A DNA stretch of 64,000 bases, taken from Halothiobacillus sp045689735. GTDB lineage: Bacteria > Pseudomonadota > Gammaproteobacteria > Halothiobacillales > Halothiobacillaceae. Of the stretch, positions 7,964 through 16,335 are shown in pieces; the stretch's first letter is position 1, and each line of letters begins with the position of its first letter. The DNA lies in contig NZ_CP142685.1 in the NCBI RefSeq assembly GCF_045689735.1, positions 1,054,001 to 1,118,000 on the forward strand. Reading direction: 5' to 3'. The translations under genes were made by a program, and so were the position numbers. The notes beneath the pieces are model-generated. The model was given only the letters and a program-made list of their open reading frames with translations. It did no database searches and had not been told where the DNA came from.

Positions 7964-8785
7964 TTACTTATTGGGCATGACCAGCCCATCTCTGCCGAGC
8001 TTTTCTCGGAGCAAGACGGTGGTTTGAATGGCTTGATCCCGTGTGGCGTACGGCCCGACGCGAACGCGCCAAACAGTCCCTTTTTTGGCAAACAATGGGG
8101 AGAGCGCAGCGTGAAACCCCGCTTCTTCAACAGACTTCGCCAAAGCGCGCGCATTCAGTTCATCCGAGAAACTACCTAGCTGAACCACCCAATCGCCATT
8201 GCTCGTGGGTTTGCTGATCGCTAGCTGCGACGGCGCGGGCTCGGCGGGTTTTTCCATCCCACGCGGGGCTTCGGGTTTGGCGGGCTCTGAGGGGCGGCGG
8301 CTGACTTGGGATGTCGGCGGCTGAATCTCTGGCGTCGGATGAACCGGCTCAATCGGTGCGGGTTTGAGGTTGTCCACCGCTTTTGTCCGATCTCCCGCAG
8401 GCGGAGGTGTTGCCGGTTTGGGCGCAGGTGCATCGAATGAGCGGGCGGTTCCCGACGAAACCGTCGGCGGAACAGTCGTTGCTGGTGCAGGGGAAGATGG
8501 CGGCGGCTCATTGTTCGCCAATGACGGTGCAGGCGGGTTCTGCAAGGTTTGCATTTGGCTTGGCGAGGGCGCTGGGATATTGATCTGCTCGGGCTGACTG
8601 ACTGCCGGCGGGGGGGGCACGGGTTGCACGGTCGGAGATTTCAAACCGCCATTGTCCAGCCAAAGCGGCAAAACCAAGGCGCCAATGGCTACGATGACCA
8701 TGCCGCCGATCAACCGCTGCCGCAGCCGTGCGCCTGTTTTTGGTTCGTTCCCTGAGCTGGTCTGTTGATTGATCAAAGGGATCAC
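7964..8785 (-). CDS. SPOR-domain protein, DedD-like
   Basis: 273 residues: short cytoplasmic N-terminus, one membrane segment at about 28-43 (GGMVIVAIGALVLPLW), a long Pro/Ala-rich linker (about 50-190) and a C-terminal SPOR domain (about 195-273, starting DWVVQLGSFSDELNARAL and containing VWRVRVGPYATRDQA). SPOR domains bind septal peptidoglycan lacking stem peptides, and DedD of E. coli, also located between folC and cvpA, promotes cell division. The start codon is GTG and overlaps the folC stop (GTGA), so translation is probably coupled. The linker is longer and more proline-rich than in E. coli. Confidence 0.9.
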   Translation of the reverse strand: MIPLINQQTSSGNEPKTGARLRQRLIGGMVIVAIGALVLPLWLDNGGLKSPTVQPVPPPPAVSQPEQINIPAPSPSQMQTLQNPPAPSLANNEPPPSSPAPATTVPPTVSSGTARSFDAPAPKPATPPPAGDRTKAVDNLKPAPIEPVHPTPEIQPPTSQVSRRPSEPAKPEAPRGMEKPAEPAPSQLAISKPTSNGDWVVQLGSFSDELNARALAKSVEEAGFHAALSPLFAKKGTVWRVRVGPYATRDQAIQTTVLLREKLGRDGLVMPNK

Positions 8786-10092
8786 CTGTGTTCGCAGGCC
8801 AATGCGCGAAGCGCGCCGACGGTGTGAAATGAACCAAATATCACGAGATAGTCCCCTGCACGACTTTCGTTGAAGGCGCGATTATACGCATTCACGATGG
8901 TGTCTTCATAATGGATGTCGCTCGTGCGCAACACCGTGCCCGCCTGCTGTAATTGCGACAGATTCGCTGCACGCGCGCCCTCCAAAGGCGCGATATACCA
9001 GTCATCAAATTGATGGGCAAGGATGCGCAGCATGGCGGTAATCGGCTTATCCGCCAAGGCAGAAAATACCGCGCGGATTTTTCCTTTTGGGGGTTCGATG
9101 GCGAAGAGTGCGTCGAGATTTTGCCGAAGTGCTTGCGCAGATTCTTCGTTGTGAGCCACATCCAGCAGGATATGGCGACCGGCCTGAACACACCGCTCGA
9201 ACCGCCCGGGTAACTGAACCGCCCGCAGGCCTTGCGCGATCGCCTCGGGGGCAACCGTCAGGCGGGATGAAGCGTTCAGCAGCAGAGTGACCACACCCGC
9301 AGCATTGTCGATTTGCGACTTGCCGAACAAGGCGGGGTTCGGCCAATGAGTGATGTGTTCTTGTTGCCTCAGTTGCCAGCCTTCCGTTTCAGGGGCAACC
9401 GTGAAATCCCGCTGCCGGACAAGGAGTTGGCACCCCAATTCCTCCGCCATCGCCACGATTGAAGCGACCGGTGCCGGATCGGCGTAAACCGCGATTTGGT
9501 TCTGGCGCAGAATGCCCGCTTTTTCCCGCCCGATAGCTTCACGCGTTTCGCCGAGGAAGGCTTGATGATCCAACCCGATCGGGGTAATCAGCGCCAGATC
9601 GGCATCCAGAACATTGACGGCATCTAAACGCCCGCCCATACCCACTTCCAGCACCCAGACAGTGCAGGCTTCCTGAAAAAAACTCCAGAACGCGAGCAAG
9701 GTTGCCCATTCAAAATAGGTGAGGCGCTCACTGCCCGCACAGGCGTGAATCTGACGCATGCCTTCGCACAGGGTGGCATCATCGACCGGGCGGCCATTGA
9801 CCAAGATCCGCTCATTGAACTGGCTCAAATGGGGCGAGGTGTACCGGCCAACGCGATAACCAGCGGCTTGCAGAATCGCATCCAGCAGGGCGCAGGAAGA
9901 TCCTTTTCCGTTCGTTCCGGCAACGGTAATGAGAGTCGGCACCTGAATGTCGTTTTGGGTACGCAATACCTGCCAGACGGCACGAACTCGATCCAGGCCG
10001 AGCTCGATGTGGACAGGATTACGCTGTTCCAGCCACTCAAGCCACTGCTGGAAATTCAGAAAAGAATCGGCTGATGGATCGGTCGAGCTCAC
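8782..10092 (-). CDS. folC: dihydrofolate synthase / folylpolyglutamate synthase
   Basis: Adds glutamate to dihydropteroate and then to reduced folates. 436 residues. The Mur-ligase-type P-loop GTNGKGSS lies at 59-66, followed by YRVGRYTSPHL. LEVGMGGRLDAVNV and GLDHQAFLG are family motifs of the central domain, and DVAHNEESA marks the C-terminal domain. It starts with GTG overlapping the accD stop (GTGA) and overlaps the SPOR gene at its end by four bases, so it lies inside a chain of coupled genes. No separate Shine-Dalgarno sequence is visible. Confidence 0.95.
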   Translation of the reverse strand: MSSTDPSADSFLNFQQWLEWLEQRNPVHIELGLDRVRAVWQVLRTQNDIQVPTLITVAGTNGKGSSCALLDAILQAAGYRVGRYTSPHLSQFNERILVNGRPVDDATLCEGMRQIHACAGSERLTYFEWATLLAFWSFFQEACTVWVLEVGMGGRLDAVNVLDADLALITPIGLDHQAFLGETREAIGREKAGILRQNQIAVYADPAPVASIVAMAEELGCQLLVRQRDFTVAPETEGWQLRQQEHITHWPNPALFGKSQIDNAAGVVTLLLNASSRLTVAPEAIAQGLRAVQLPGRFERCVQAGRHILLDVAHNEESAQALRQNLDALFAIEPPKGKIRAVFSALADKPITAMLRILAHQFDDWYIAPLEGARAANLSQLQQAGTVLRTSDIHYEDTIVNAYNRAFNESRAGDYLVIFGSFHTVGALRALACEHR

Positions 10093-10967
10093 GCGGTCGA
10101 GGCTTTGGGCGAAGCATCCTTGTGTTGCAGGATGGCGATGAGTTCGGCAATTTTTCCGCGCAGTTGTACGCGGGGTACGATCAAATCAATCGCACCATGC
10201 GCCAACAAAAATTCACTGCGCTGAAACCCCTCGGGCAGCGTTTCTCGCACGGTTTGCTCGATCACACGGGGGCCGGCAAATCCGATTAGGGCATTGGGTT
10301 CGGCAATCTGAATATCGCCCAACATGGCCAACGAGGCGGACACCCCACCCATGGTCGGATCGGTGAGCACCACGATAAAAGGAAGACGCTCTTTCGCCAG
10401 CTTGGTCAAGGCCGCAGAAGTCTTGGCCATCTGCATGAGCGAGAACAAGGCTTCCTGCATGCGCGCCCCGCCCGATGCGGTAAAACAGATCAAGGCCGAT
10501 TTTTGCGCGATGGCTGCCTGCACGGCGCGCACGAATTTTTCCCCGACGACTGAGCCCATCGAGCCGCCCATAAACGCAAAATTAAAGCCCGCCACGATCA
10601 CCGGCAAGTCATGCAGGCGACCACGCATCACGACCAGCGCATCGGTTTCACCGGTCGCTTTCTGACTGGCCACGATTCGATCGCGATATTTTTTTTGATC
10701 CCGAAACTTGAGGATGTCCACGGGCGCAACCGACGCAAACAACTCCTCCCGCCCGGCGGGATCCAGAAAGGCATCCAGCCGTTCCCGCAGCCCAATCCGC
10801 ATGTGGTGCCCACATTTGGGACAAACCTGTAGATTTCGCTTTAATTCATCACGGTAAAGCACTGTTTCACAACCATCGCACTTGATCCATAGCCCTTCAG
10901 GCACGGCGCGCTTGGCCGTGCTTTGGGTGCGAATCCGTGACGGAAGCAGTTTTTCTAACCAGCTCAT
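10089..10967 (-). CDS. accD: acetyl-CoA carboxylase, carboxyltransferase beta subunit
   Basis: Beta subunit of the carboxyltransferase that makes malonyl-CoA with AccA. 292 residues from MSWLEKLLPS, the same opening as E. coli AccD. A four-cysteine zinc ribbon (C30, C33, C49, C52) precedes the crotonase-like domain with FMGGSMGSVVGEKFVRA and the GGARMQE oxyanion region. I chose the ATG at 10967, with AGAGG seven bases upstream, rather than an in-frame TTG at 10991. It lies 16 bases after trpA, matching the conserved trpA-accD-folC order. Confidence 0.97.
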   Translation of the reverse strand: MSWLEKLLPSRIRTQSTAKRAVPEGLWIKCDGCETVLYRDELKRNLQVCPKCGHHMRIGLRERLDAFLDPAGREELFASVAPVDILKFRDQKKYRDRIVASQKATGETDALVVMRGRLHDLPVIVAGFNFAFMGGSMGSVVGEKFVRAVQAAIAQKSALICFTASGGARMQEALFSLMQMAKTSAALTKLAKERLPFIVVLTDPTMGGVSASLAMLGDIQIAEPNALIGFAGPRVIEQTVRETLPEGFQRSEFLLAHGAIDLIVPRVQLRGKIAELIAILQHKDASPKASTA

Positions 10968-10983
10968 CGGTAACCTCTGGGCA

Positions 10984-11805
10984 TCAGGCAACAGGGAACA
11001 CGCGATCCAGCGCTGTGCGGATGGTATGGATCAATGACTGCGCCGTGTCATTCAAGGTGGCAGCATCCTGAGGATCGACGCGCGCCAGCATTCCTACCAG
11101 CGCACTGCCAATGATGACCGCATCGGCATTGGCCGCAGCCGCAACAGCCGTTTCGGCATCCCGAATGCCAAAGCCCACGCCAACGGGCAGTCCACACACG
11201 GTACGCACCATCGAGAGGCGACCCGCCAAGGCCACCGTATCCAAGTGCGACGCGCCCGTCACCCCTTTGAGTGACACATAGTAAACAAAGCCGCTGGCCA
11301 AGCGGGCGACGAGTTTCACCCGCTCGGGCGGCGTGGTCGGCGCGAGCAGGAAAATTGGATCAAGCCCTGCTGATCGAAGTGTCGGGGCGGCCAAATCGGC
11401 CTCTTCAGGCGGCAGATCTACCGTTAACACACCATCCACCCCGGCGAGCGCAGCGGCCTGGGCGAATGCCTCGATGCCCATGACTTCAATGGGATTTTGG
11501 TAGCCCATCAGAATCACCGGGGTCTTGTCATCGGTCGCGCGGAAGGTTTGCACCATCCCCAATACATCGGTGAGCGTCACGCCCTGAGCCAATGCCCGCT
11601 CATGAGCGCTGGCAATGACCGAGCCATCGGCCATGGGGTCAGAAAAAGGCACACCGATCTCCAGCATATCGGCACCACCCGCAACCAAGTGGTGCATCAA
11701 GGAGACCGTATGTCGCGGTGCCGGGTCACCCGCGGTAATGTAGGGCACCAGCAACTTTCGCCCCGTTGCTCGGGCTCGTTCAAAGTCAGCAGCAATACGA
11801 CTCAT
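10984..11805 (-). CDS. trpA: tryptophan synthase alpha chain
   Basis: Cleaves indole-3-glycerol phosphate to indole and glyceraldehyde 3-phosphate, handing indole to TrpB. 273 residues, TIM barrel. The catalytic acids are E49 and D60 in MLEIGVPFSDPMADGS. The later motif VGVGFGIRDAETA is the phosphate-binding region. Its ATG overlaps the trpB stop (ATGA), ensuring balanced synthesis with the partner subunit. Confidence 0.97.
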   Translation of the reverse strand: MSRIAADFERARATGRKLLVPYITAGDPAPRHTVSLMHHLVAGGADMLEIGVPFSDPMADGSVIASAHERALAQGVTLTDVLGMVQTFRATDDKTPVILMGYQNPIEVMGIEAFAQAAALAGVDGVLTVDLPPEEADLAAPTLRSAGLDPIFLLAPTTPPERVKLVARLASGFVYYVSLKGVTGASHLDTVALAGRLSMVRTVCGLPVGVGFGIRDAETAVAAAANADAVIIGSALVGMLARVDPQDAATLNDTAQSLIHTIRTALDRVFPVA

Positions 11806-13040
11806 AATGCAATCCCTTCCAGTTTGGCCACGGTATTGATGTCTTTATCCCCCCGGCCGGAAAGATTGACCAGAATGATTTTGTCCCGCCCGAGTTGCGG
11901 GGCGAGTTTTTTCGCGTAAGCGACCGCGTGAGAAGATTCCAGCGCCGGAATAATGCCCTCCAGCCGGATGACATCATGGAAGGCCGCCATCGCTTCAGAA
12001 TCGGTAATCGCATCGTAGCGCACGCGCCCCAAATCCTTGAGCCAGCTATGCTCGGGTCCGACCCCGGGATAATCCAGGCCGGCAGAAACCGAGTGCGTAC
12101 CGAGAATCTGGCCGTTTTGATCTTCCATCAAATAGGTGCGGTTACCGTGCAACACGCCCGGCCGCCCGGCGGTCAACGGGGCGGCATGACGCCCGGTCTC
12201 GATGCCGTCGCCCCCTGCTTCGACACCATACAGTGCCACCGTCGCGTCATTCAAAAAGCCGTGAAAAATGCCGATGGCATTCGAGCCACCACCGACGCAA
12301 GCGACGACGGCATCGGGCAGTCGGCCGGTCTTTTCCTGAATTTGCTGGCGTGCTTCACGACCAATCACCGATTGGAAATCCCGCACCATTTGCGGATAAG
12401 GATGCATACCCGCTGCCGTGCCAATGATGTAAAAGGTGTTGTCCACATTGGTCACCCAGTCGCGCATGGCCTCATTGAGCGCGTCTTTGAGTGTTCGCGT
12501 GCCCGACTCGACCGGCACGACCGTGGCACCCAGCAACTTCATGCGATACACATTCGGCATTTGCCGCACCACATCTTCGGCGCCCATATAAATCACACAC
12601 TCAAGCCCGAGGCGAGCCGCGACCGTGGCTGTTGCCACACCGTGCTGCCCCGCACCGGTCTCCGCGATGATCCGGGTCTTGCCTAGCCGCTTGGCCAGCA
12701 GGGCTTGCCCAATGGCATTGTTGATTTTGTGCGCGCCGGTGTGGTTTAAATCTTCGCGCTTGAACCAGATTTCAGCGCCGTACGCCTCGCTCATCCGTGC
12801 GCAGTGGTACATGGCCGAGGGGCGGCCGACATAATCACGCAGATCCTGCTCAAACTCTTTAATAAATTCAGGGTCTTGACGATATTTGTTATAAGCGGCT
12901 TCAAGTTCACTGACTGCCGTCATCAGTGTTTCAGCCACAAATTTCCCGCCGTAGGCGCCAAACCGCCCGCGCGCATCGGGATATTGGCTGAAATCAAACT
13001 CAGCAGGATTAAACGGGGATTCAGTCGAGGATCGGGACAA
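11802..13040 (-). CDS. trpB: tryptophan synthase beta chain
   Basis: PLP enzyme joining indole and serine to give tryptophan. 412 residues. The Schiff-base lysine is K105 in HTGAHKINNA. The PLP phosphate loop is CVGGGSNAIG, and ETGAGQHGVA is the substrate loop. No ATG fits; the start is a TTG at 13040 with AAGGTG seven bases upstream, inside the trpF end (20-base overlap). The N-terminus is about 20 residues longer than in E. coli. trpE, trpG, trpD and trpC are absent, so the tryptophan genes are split, as in many relatives. Confidence 0.96.
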   Translation of the reverse strand: MSRSSTESPFNPAEFDFSQYPDARGRFGAYGGKFVAETLMTAVSELEAAYNKYRQDPEFIKEFEQDLRDYVGRPSAMYHCARMSEAYGAEIWFKREDLNHTGAHKINNAIGQALLAKRLGKTRIIAETGAGQHGVATATVAARLGLECVIYMGAEDVVRQMPNVYRMKLLGATVVPVESGTRTLKDALNEAMRDWVTNVDNTFYIIGTAAGMHPYPQMVRDFQSVIGREARQQIQEKTGRLPDAVVACVGGGSNAIGIFHGFLNDATVALYGVEAGGDGIETGRHAAPLTAGRPGVLHGNRTYLMEDQNGQILGTHSVSAGLDYPGVGPEHSWLKDLGRVRYDAITDSEAMAAFHDVIRLEGIIPALESSHAVAYAKKLAPQLGRDKIILVNLSGRGDKDINTVAKLEGIAL

Positions 13041-13704
13041 TTGAGTTCACCTTGGCAATAAATTCTTGAATTTTCTCGGCAGATTTGATTCCCGCCGAAC
13101 TTTCGACCCCGCTGGAAACATCGACCGCATAGGGCGCAAGGGTCTGGATGGCGGGCTGGACATTCGCGGCGGTCAAGCCCCCCGCCAGAATCAGTGGACG
13201 GGTTTGAAGGCCTTGCGGCCATCGCCGCCAATCGAAGGCTTGTCCTGTGCCGCCCAGCTCGCCGCTGGGATGGCTATCCAGTAGAAAACCGCGCGCGGTG
13301 GCGTGATCGGCCATCGTTCGGCTCAGCAGTCCATCATCCTCTAGAACATCAGCACCTAACGCTTTGATATAAGGGCGAGAGAATTGCCGGCAATACTCCC
13401 CCGTCTCCCGTCCATGGAACTGCAAAAGATCGGGGGCAAGCGCCTGATCAACCGAGGCCACCCATTCTCGGGGGGCATCCAGAAAAAGGGCGACCGTTTG
13501 CACAAAGGGCGATACCGCAGCAAATAGTGGCCGCGCTGTTTCGATCATAAGCGCGCGCTTGCTGGCTGGCACAAACACAAATCCGACGGCATCCACGCCA
13601 GCCGCGATCGCCGCGTGCACATCCTCCACCCGCGTCAGACCGCACACTTTCACACGGGTGCGCGTCGGTCGAGACTCGGGCAGATTCAACAAGGAAGATG
13701 ACAT
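13021..13704 (-). CDS. trpF: phosphoribosylanthranilate isomerase
   Basis: Isomerises phosphoribosylanthranilate in tryptophan synthesis. The 227-residue TIM barrel opens with RVKVCGLTRVEDV, containing the catalytic Cys. The C-terminal AVDVSSGVESSAGIKS supplies the catalytic Asp and the phosphate-binding turn. I start at the ATG at 13704; a GTG three codons upstream is also open, and neither has a clear Shine-Dalgarno sequence. It is separate from TrpC, unlike the fused E. coli enzyme. Confidence 0.93.
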   Translation of the reverse strand: MSSSLLNLPESRPTRTRVKVCGLTRVEDVHAAIAAGVDAVGFVFVPASKRALMIETARPLFAAVSPFVQTVALFLDAPREWVASVDQALAPDLLQFHGRETGEYCRQFSRPYIKALGADVLEDDGLLSRTMADHATARGFLLDSHPSGELGGTGQAFDWRRWPQGLQTRPLILAGGLTAANVQPAIQTLAPYAVDVSSGVESSAGIKSAEKIQEFIAKVNSIVPILD

Positions 13705-13754
13705 CACGAACACAAGCTGTCAGAAAGGGATGGGCAAACAACAACCAACAGATT

Positions 13755-14579
13755 CTAGCAGGGCACGGGCGTTTCTGGCGTCAACCCGCCCTCACCCGGC
13801 CAAAAAGTTGGTCGGGTGAGCGGCTCGGCGATCCCAAAATGGGCGGGATAACGCACGTCCGCCAGATACAAACCATCCGGCGGCGCGGTCATTCCGGCCG
13901 CTTCTCGTTGTCGCCTGGCCAGAATTTCTGCCACCGCCGATACCGGCCATTTACCCGCTCCAACGGGCAACAAGGTGCCGACGATATTGCGCACCATGTG
14001 ATGCAGAAAGGCGTTCGCAGTAATGTCGAGCGCAACGAAATCACCAAAACGCCGGACACGGATCGATTCGATGCAACGCCAGGGGGTGTTCGATTGACAA
14101 TCCCGCGCCCGGAAACTACTGAAATCATGCTCACCGACCAGACACTGCGCCGCTTCATGCATGGCCTCCGCATCCAATGGATGCCGCCACCAGGTCACTC
14201 GGCCGGCGTGCAAGGCAGAGCGCGTGACACGGTTGAGCAAAATGTAGCGGTAACTGCGTGCCGTGGCACTGAACCGCGCGTGGAAATCCGGGGACATGAC
14301 CCGCGCCCATAACAGGCTGATGTCTGGCGGCAAGACCTGCACGCCCCCGAGGAGCCAGGCCACCTCCGGGCGCTCCGCATCCGTATCGAAATGAATGATT
14401 TGGTGGCTGGCATGCACCCCGGCATCGGTTCGTCCCGCACACACGAGACTCACCGGTCGAGCGGCTACCGTTGCCAGTGCGTGTTCCAATCGCGCCTGAA
14501 TGGAATCAGCGACCGGCTGGCGTTGCCAACCGTGATAATGCGAGCCGTCGTATTCTACTGCCAGCGCAATTCGTTGCAT
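13755..14579 (-). CDS. truA: tRNA pseudouridine(38-40) synthase
   Basis: Makes pseudouridine in the anticodon stem-loop of many tRNAs. 274 residues from MQRIALAVEYDGSHYHGWQR. The catalytic aspartate is D52 in CAGRTDAGVHA. Later motifs RYILLNR and NAFLHHMVRNIVGTLL are typical of TruA. The ATG at 14579 has AAGG six bases upstream; an ATG 26 codons earlier is open but lies outside the homologous part. It is the first gene of the minus-strand cluster, 50 bases before trpF, and lies beside trp genes as in many gammaproteobacteria. Confidence 0.95.
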   Translation of the reverse strand: MQRIALAVEYDGSHYHGWQRQPVADSIQARLEHALATVAARPVSLVCAGRTDAGVHASHQIIHFDTDAERPEVAWLLGGVQVLPPDISLLWARVMSPDFHARFSATARSYRYILLNRVTRSALHAGRVTWWRHPLDAEAMHEAAQCLVGEHDFSSFRARDCQSNTPWRCIESIRVRRFGDFVALDITANAFLHHMVRNIVGTLLPVGAGKWPVSAVAEILARRQREAAGMTAPPDGLYLADVRYPAHFGIAEPLTRPTFWPGEGGLTPETPVPC

Positions 14580-14674
14580 GGCGCCCTTGCGATGTTTATG
14601 AATGTGGCGCCGCATGGTACTGGATGCGCGTCCGCAAGGAAAAGCCAGCACACTCAACGCCTCTGTTTATGCAA

Positions 14675-14692
14675 TATTAGATTTTTCTAATA
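14675..14692. promoter_or_regulatory. palindrome between truA and the efflux operon
   Basis: Perfect 7-bp inverted repeat TATTAGA / TCTAATA around four T bases, just upstream of the -35 box of the efflux operon. It looks like an operator for a dimeric regulator, but no regulator gene is adjacent. Confidence 0.35.
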
Positions 14693-14698
14693 AACTGC

Positions 14699-14726
14699 TT
14701 GTATGGCGTCACGAAATAACTACAAT
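14699..14726 (+). promoter_or_regulatory. promoter of the RND efflux operon
   Basis: TTGTAT (14699-14704), a 16-base spacer and TACAAT (14721-14726). It sits 60 bases before the first gene of the operon. Confidence 0.5.
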
Positions 14727-14786
14727 CTGCCCGAGTGGTTGGGCAAGCCTACTCGCCTAGTCACCCCCATTTCACGAGGCTGCTGA

Positions 14787-16292
14787 ATGAGCTCTACGCT
14801 ATTGTTCAAGTCATCTATCACCAGAGCGCTTTCATCGGGTATGTGGTTGACAGGCGCCCTGTGTATGCCTTTGGCTTATGCTGATCATCCCCAGAGTGCC
14901 CCCCTCGCTCCGCTAGCCACGATAGCAGCGCCTGCCCCGGGGCTCACGGTTGCACAGGCCATTGAACACGCGCTCACACAAAACCCGATGATGCAGCAAA
15001 CCCGGGCGCGCATCGCCGAGGCGCAGGGCGCCATCCAGGAGGCGGACGGAAGCCGCCTGCCGAGACTAGATCTCTCATTCGGCGCGATGGGCTCAAACAA
15101 TGCCTTGAATGTCTTTGGCATGAAGCTGAATCAGGGGCGAGCCAATTTCAACGACTTTGGGGTGCAGCAGTTTTTTTCTGAAGCGGGGCCTACCTTCGGC
15201 AACCTGGCCGGTGCCAGCGCAACACCACCGGATGCCTTGAACCACCCCGGCTGGTACCGCAATTTCCAAACCACACTCAAACTCTCGGTACCCATCTACA
15301 ACGGCGGAAAGATTCGCGCATTGCGTGATCAGGCACAGGCGCTGTTGCTCGCTGCGCAATCCGGTGATCAGGCGGCGCGCCAGCAACTCATCATGCAAGT
15401 CGTTCAGGCATACGCGGGTATTGATGCGGCCAACGCGTTCGTCCGGGTGACCGAGCAGGCCGTTGAAGCCGCCCGATCCTATCGGGATCTGAGTAAAAAG
15501 CTGTTCACGCAAGGGGTTGTGTCGAAGAGCGATTTATTGACGGCCGAAGTGAATTTGGGCGATGTGAAGCTGCGGCATCAGCAAGCGCTCGATCAGCGGG
15601 CCAATGCGATGGATGGGCTGCGCATCGTCACAGGCATGACAGATGGCGAACCATTCCAGATCAACCAACAAATTGCCATCGCTCCGATTGATTTGACGCT
15701 CGCACAGGCGCGCGATGAGGCGTTGCGCAATAACCCGCAGCTCGCCGCAATTGGGCAACAAATCGATGCGGCTCAGGCCGGGGTGACGGCCGCGCGTTCG
15801 GTTTATAAACCCCAGTTCAATCTCATGGCGCAGCAAGACTGGAATAGTTACAACCTGGGATTGAGAAACGACTCTTATACCGTTGGCGGTGTGTTGAGCT
15901 GGCAAGTGCTGGATTTTGGCGCGCGCGCGGGCCAAGTGGATCGGGCGGTGGCCGGGCTGAACCAGGCACAGGCGCAACAGCAGGTTGCCGGCAACCAGCT
16001 TATGAATCAGGTCGGAGAAATCTGGCGCGCAGCGGCATTGGCGGAACAGCGGCTGGCCGTCAAGAAACTCGCGATTTCACAGAGCGAAGAAGCAACCCGG
16101 CTGGAGAATCTGCGGTACGCGCAAGGGCTTTCGACGATGACTAACCTGCTGCAATCCCAGGCCGCCTTGGATAAAGCCCGCGCGGAATATGTGTCGGCGC
16201 AGTATGAACTGACCGTCCAGCGCGCGAGTCTGCTGCTGGCGACGGGCAACCTCACGCCGGAACGCATCTCGGGTACCGCCCTGCCCCAATAA
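14787..16292 (+). CDS. TolC-family outer membrane efflux protein
   Basis: 501 residues with an N-terminal signal peptide (hydrophobic about 14-31, ending AYA). Two repeats of the outer-membrane efflux fold are visible, each beginning with an ALxxNP pattern (AIEHALTQNPMMQQ and ARDEALRNNPQLAA), with long alpha-helical hairpins after each. It would form the outer-membrane duct of the tripartite pump encoded by the next two genes. A weak GAGG lies seven bases before the ATG. The substrate cannot be inferred. Confidence 0.92.
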   Translation: MSSTLLFKSSITRALSSGMWLTGALCMPLAYADHPQSAPLAPLATIAAPAPGLTVAQAIEHALTQNPMMQQTRARIAEAQGAIQEADGSRLPRLDLSFGAMGSNNALNVFGMKLNQGRANFNDFGVQQFFSEAGPTFGNLAGASATPPDALNHPGWYRNFQTTLKLSVPIYNGGKIRALRDQAQALLLAAQSGDQAARQQLIMQVVQAYAGIDAANAFVRVTEQAVEAARSYRDLSKKLFTQGVVSKSDLLTAEVNLGDVKLRHQQALDQRANAMDGLRIVTGMTDGEPFQINQQIAIAPIDLTLAQARDEALRNNPQLAAIGQQIDAAQAGVTAARSVYKPQFNLMAQQDWNSYNLGLRNDSYTVGGVLSWQVLDFGARAGQVDRAVAGLNQAQAQQQVAGNQLMNQVGEIWRAAALAEQRLAVKKLAISQSEEATRLENLRYAQGLSTMTNLLQSQAALDKARAEYVSAQYELTVQRASLLLATGNLTPERISGTALPQ

Positions 16293-16335
16293 ACTTTTCG
16301 AGACATCCCCTTCGTCTATTTTTAAGAGTCTCCTC

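Noticed and set aside
11895..12686. Plus-strand 263-codon frame inside trpB
   Set aside because: Antisense shadow of a conserved gene.
13021..14579. Trp attenuator before the trp genes
   Set aside because: No leader peptide with tandem Trp codons or competing hairpins was found; trpF follows truA by 50 bases.
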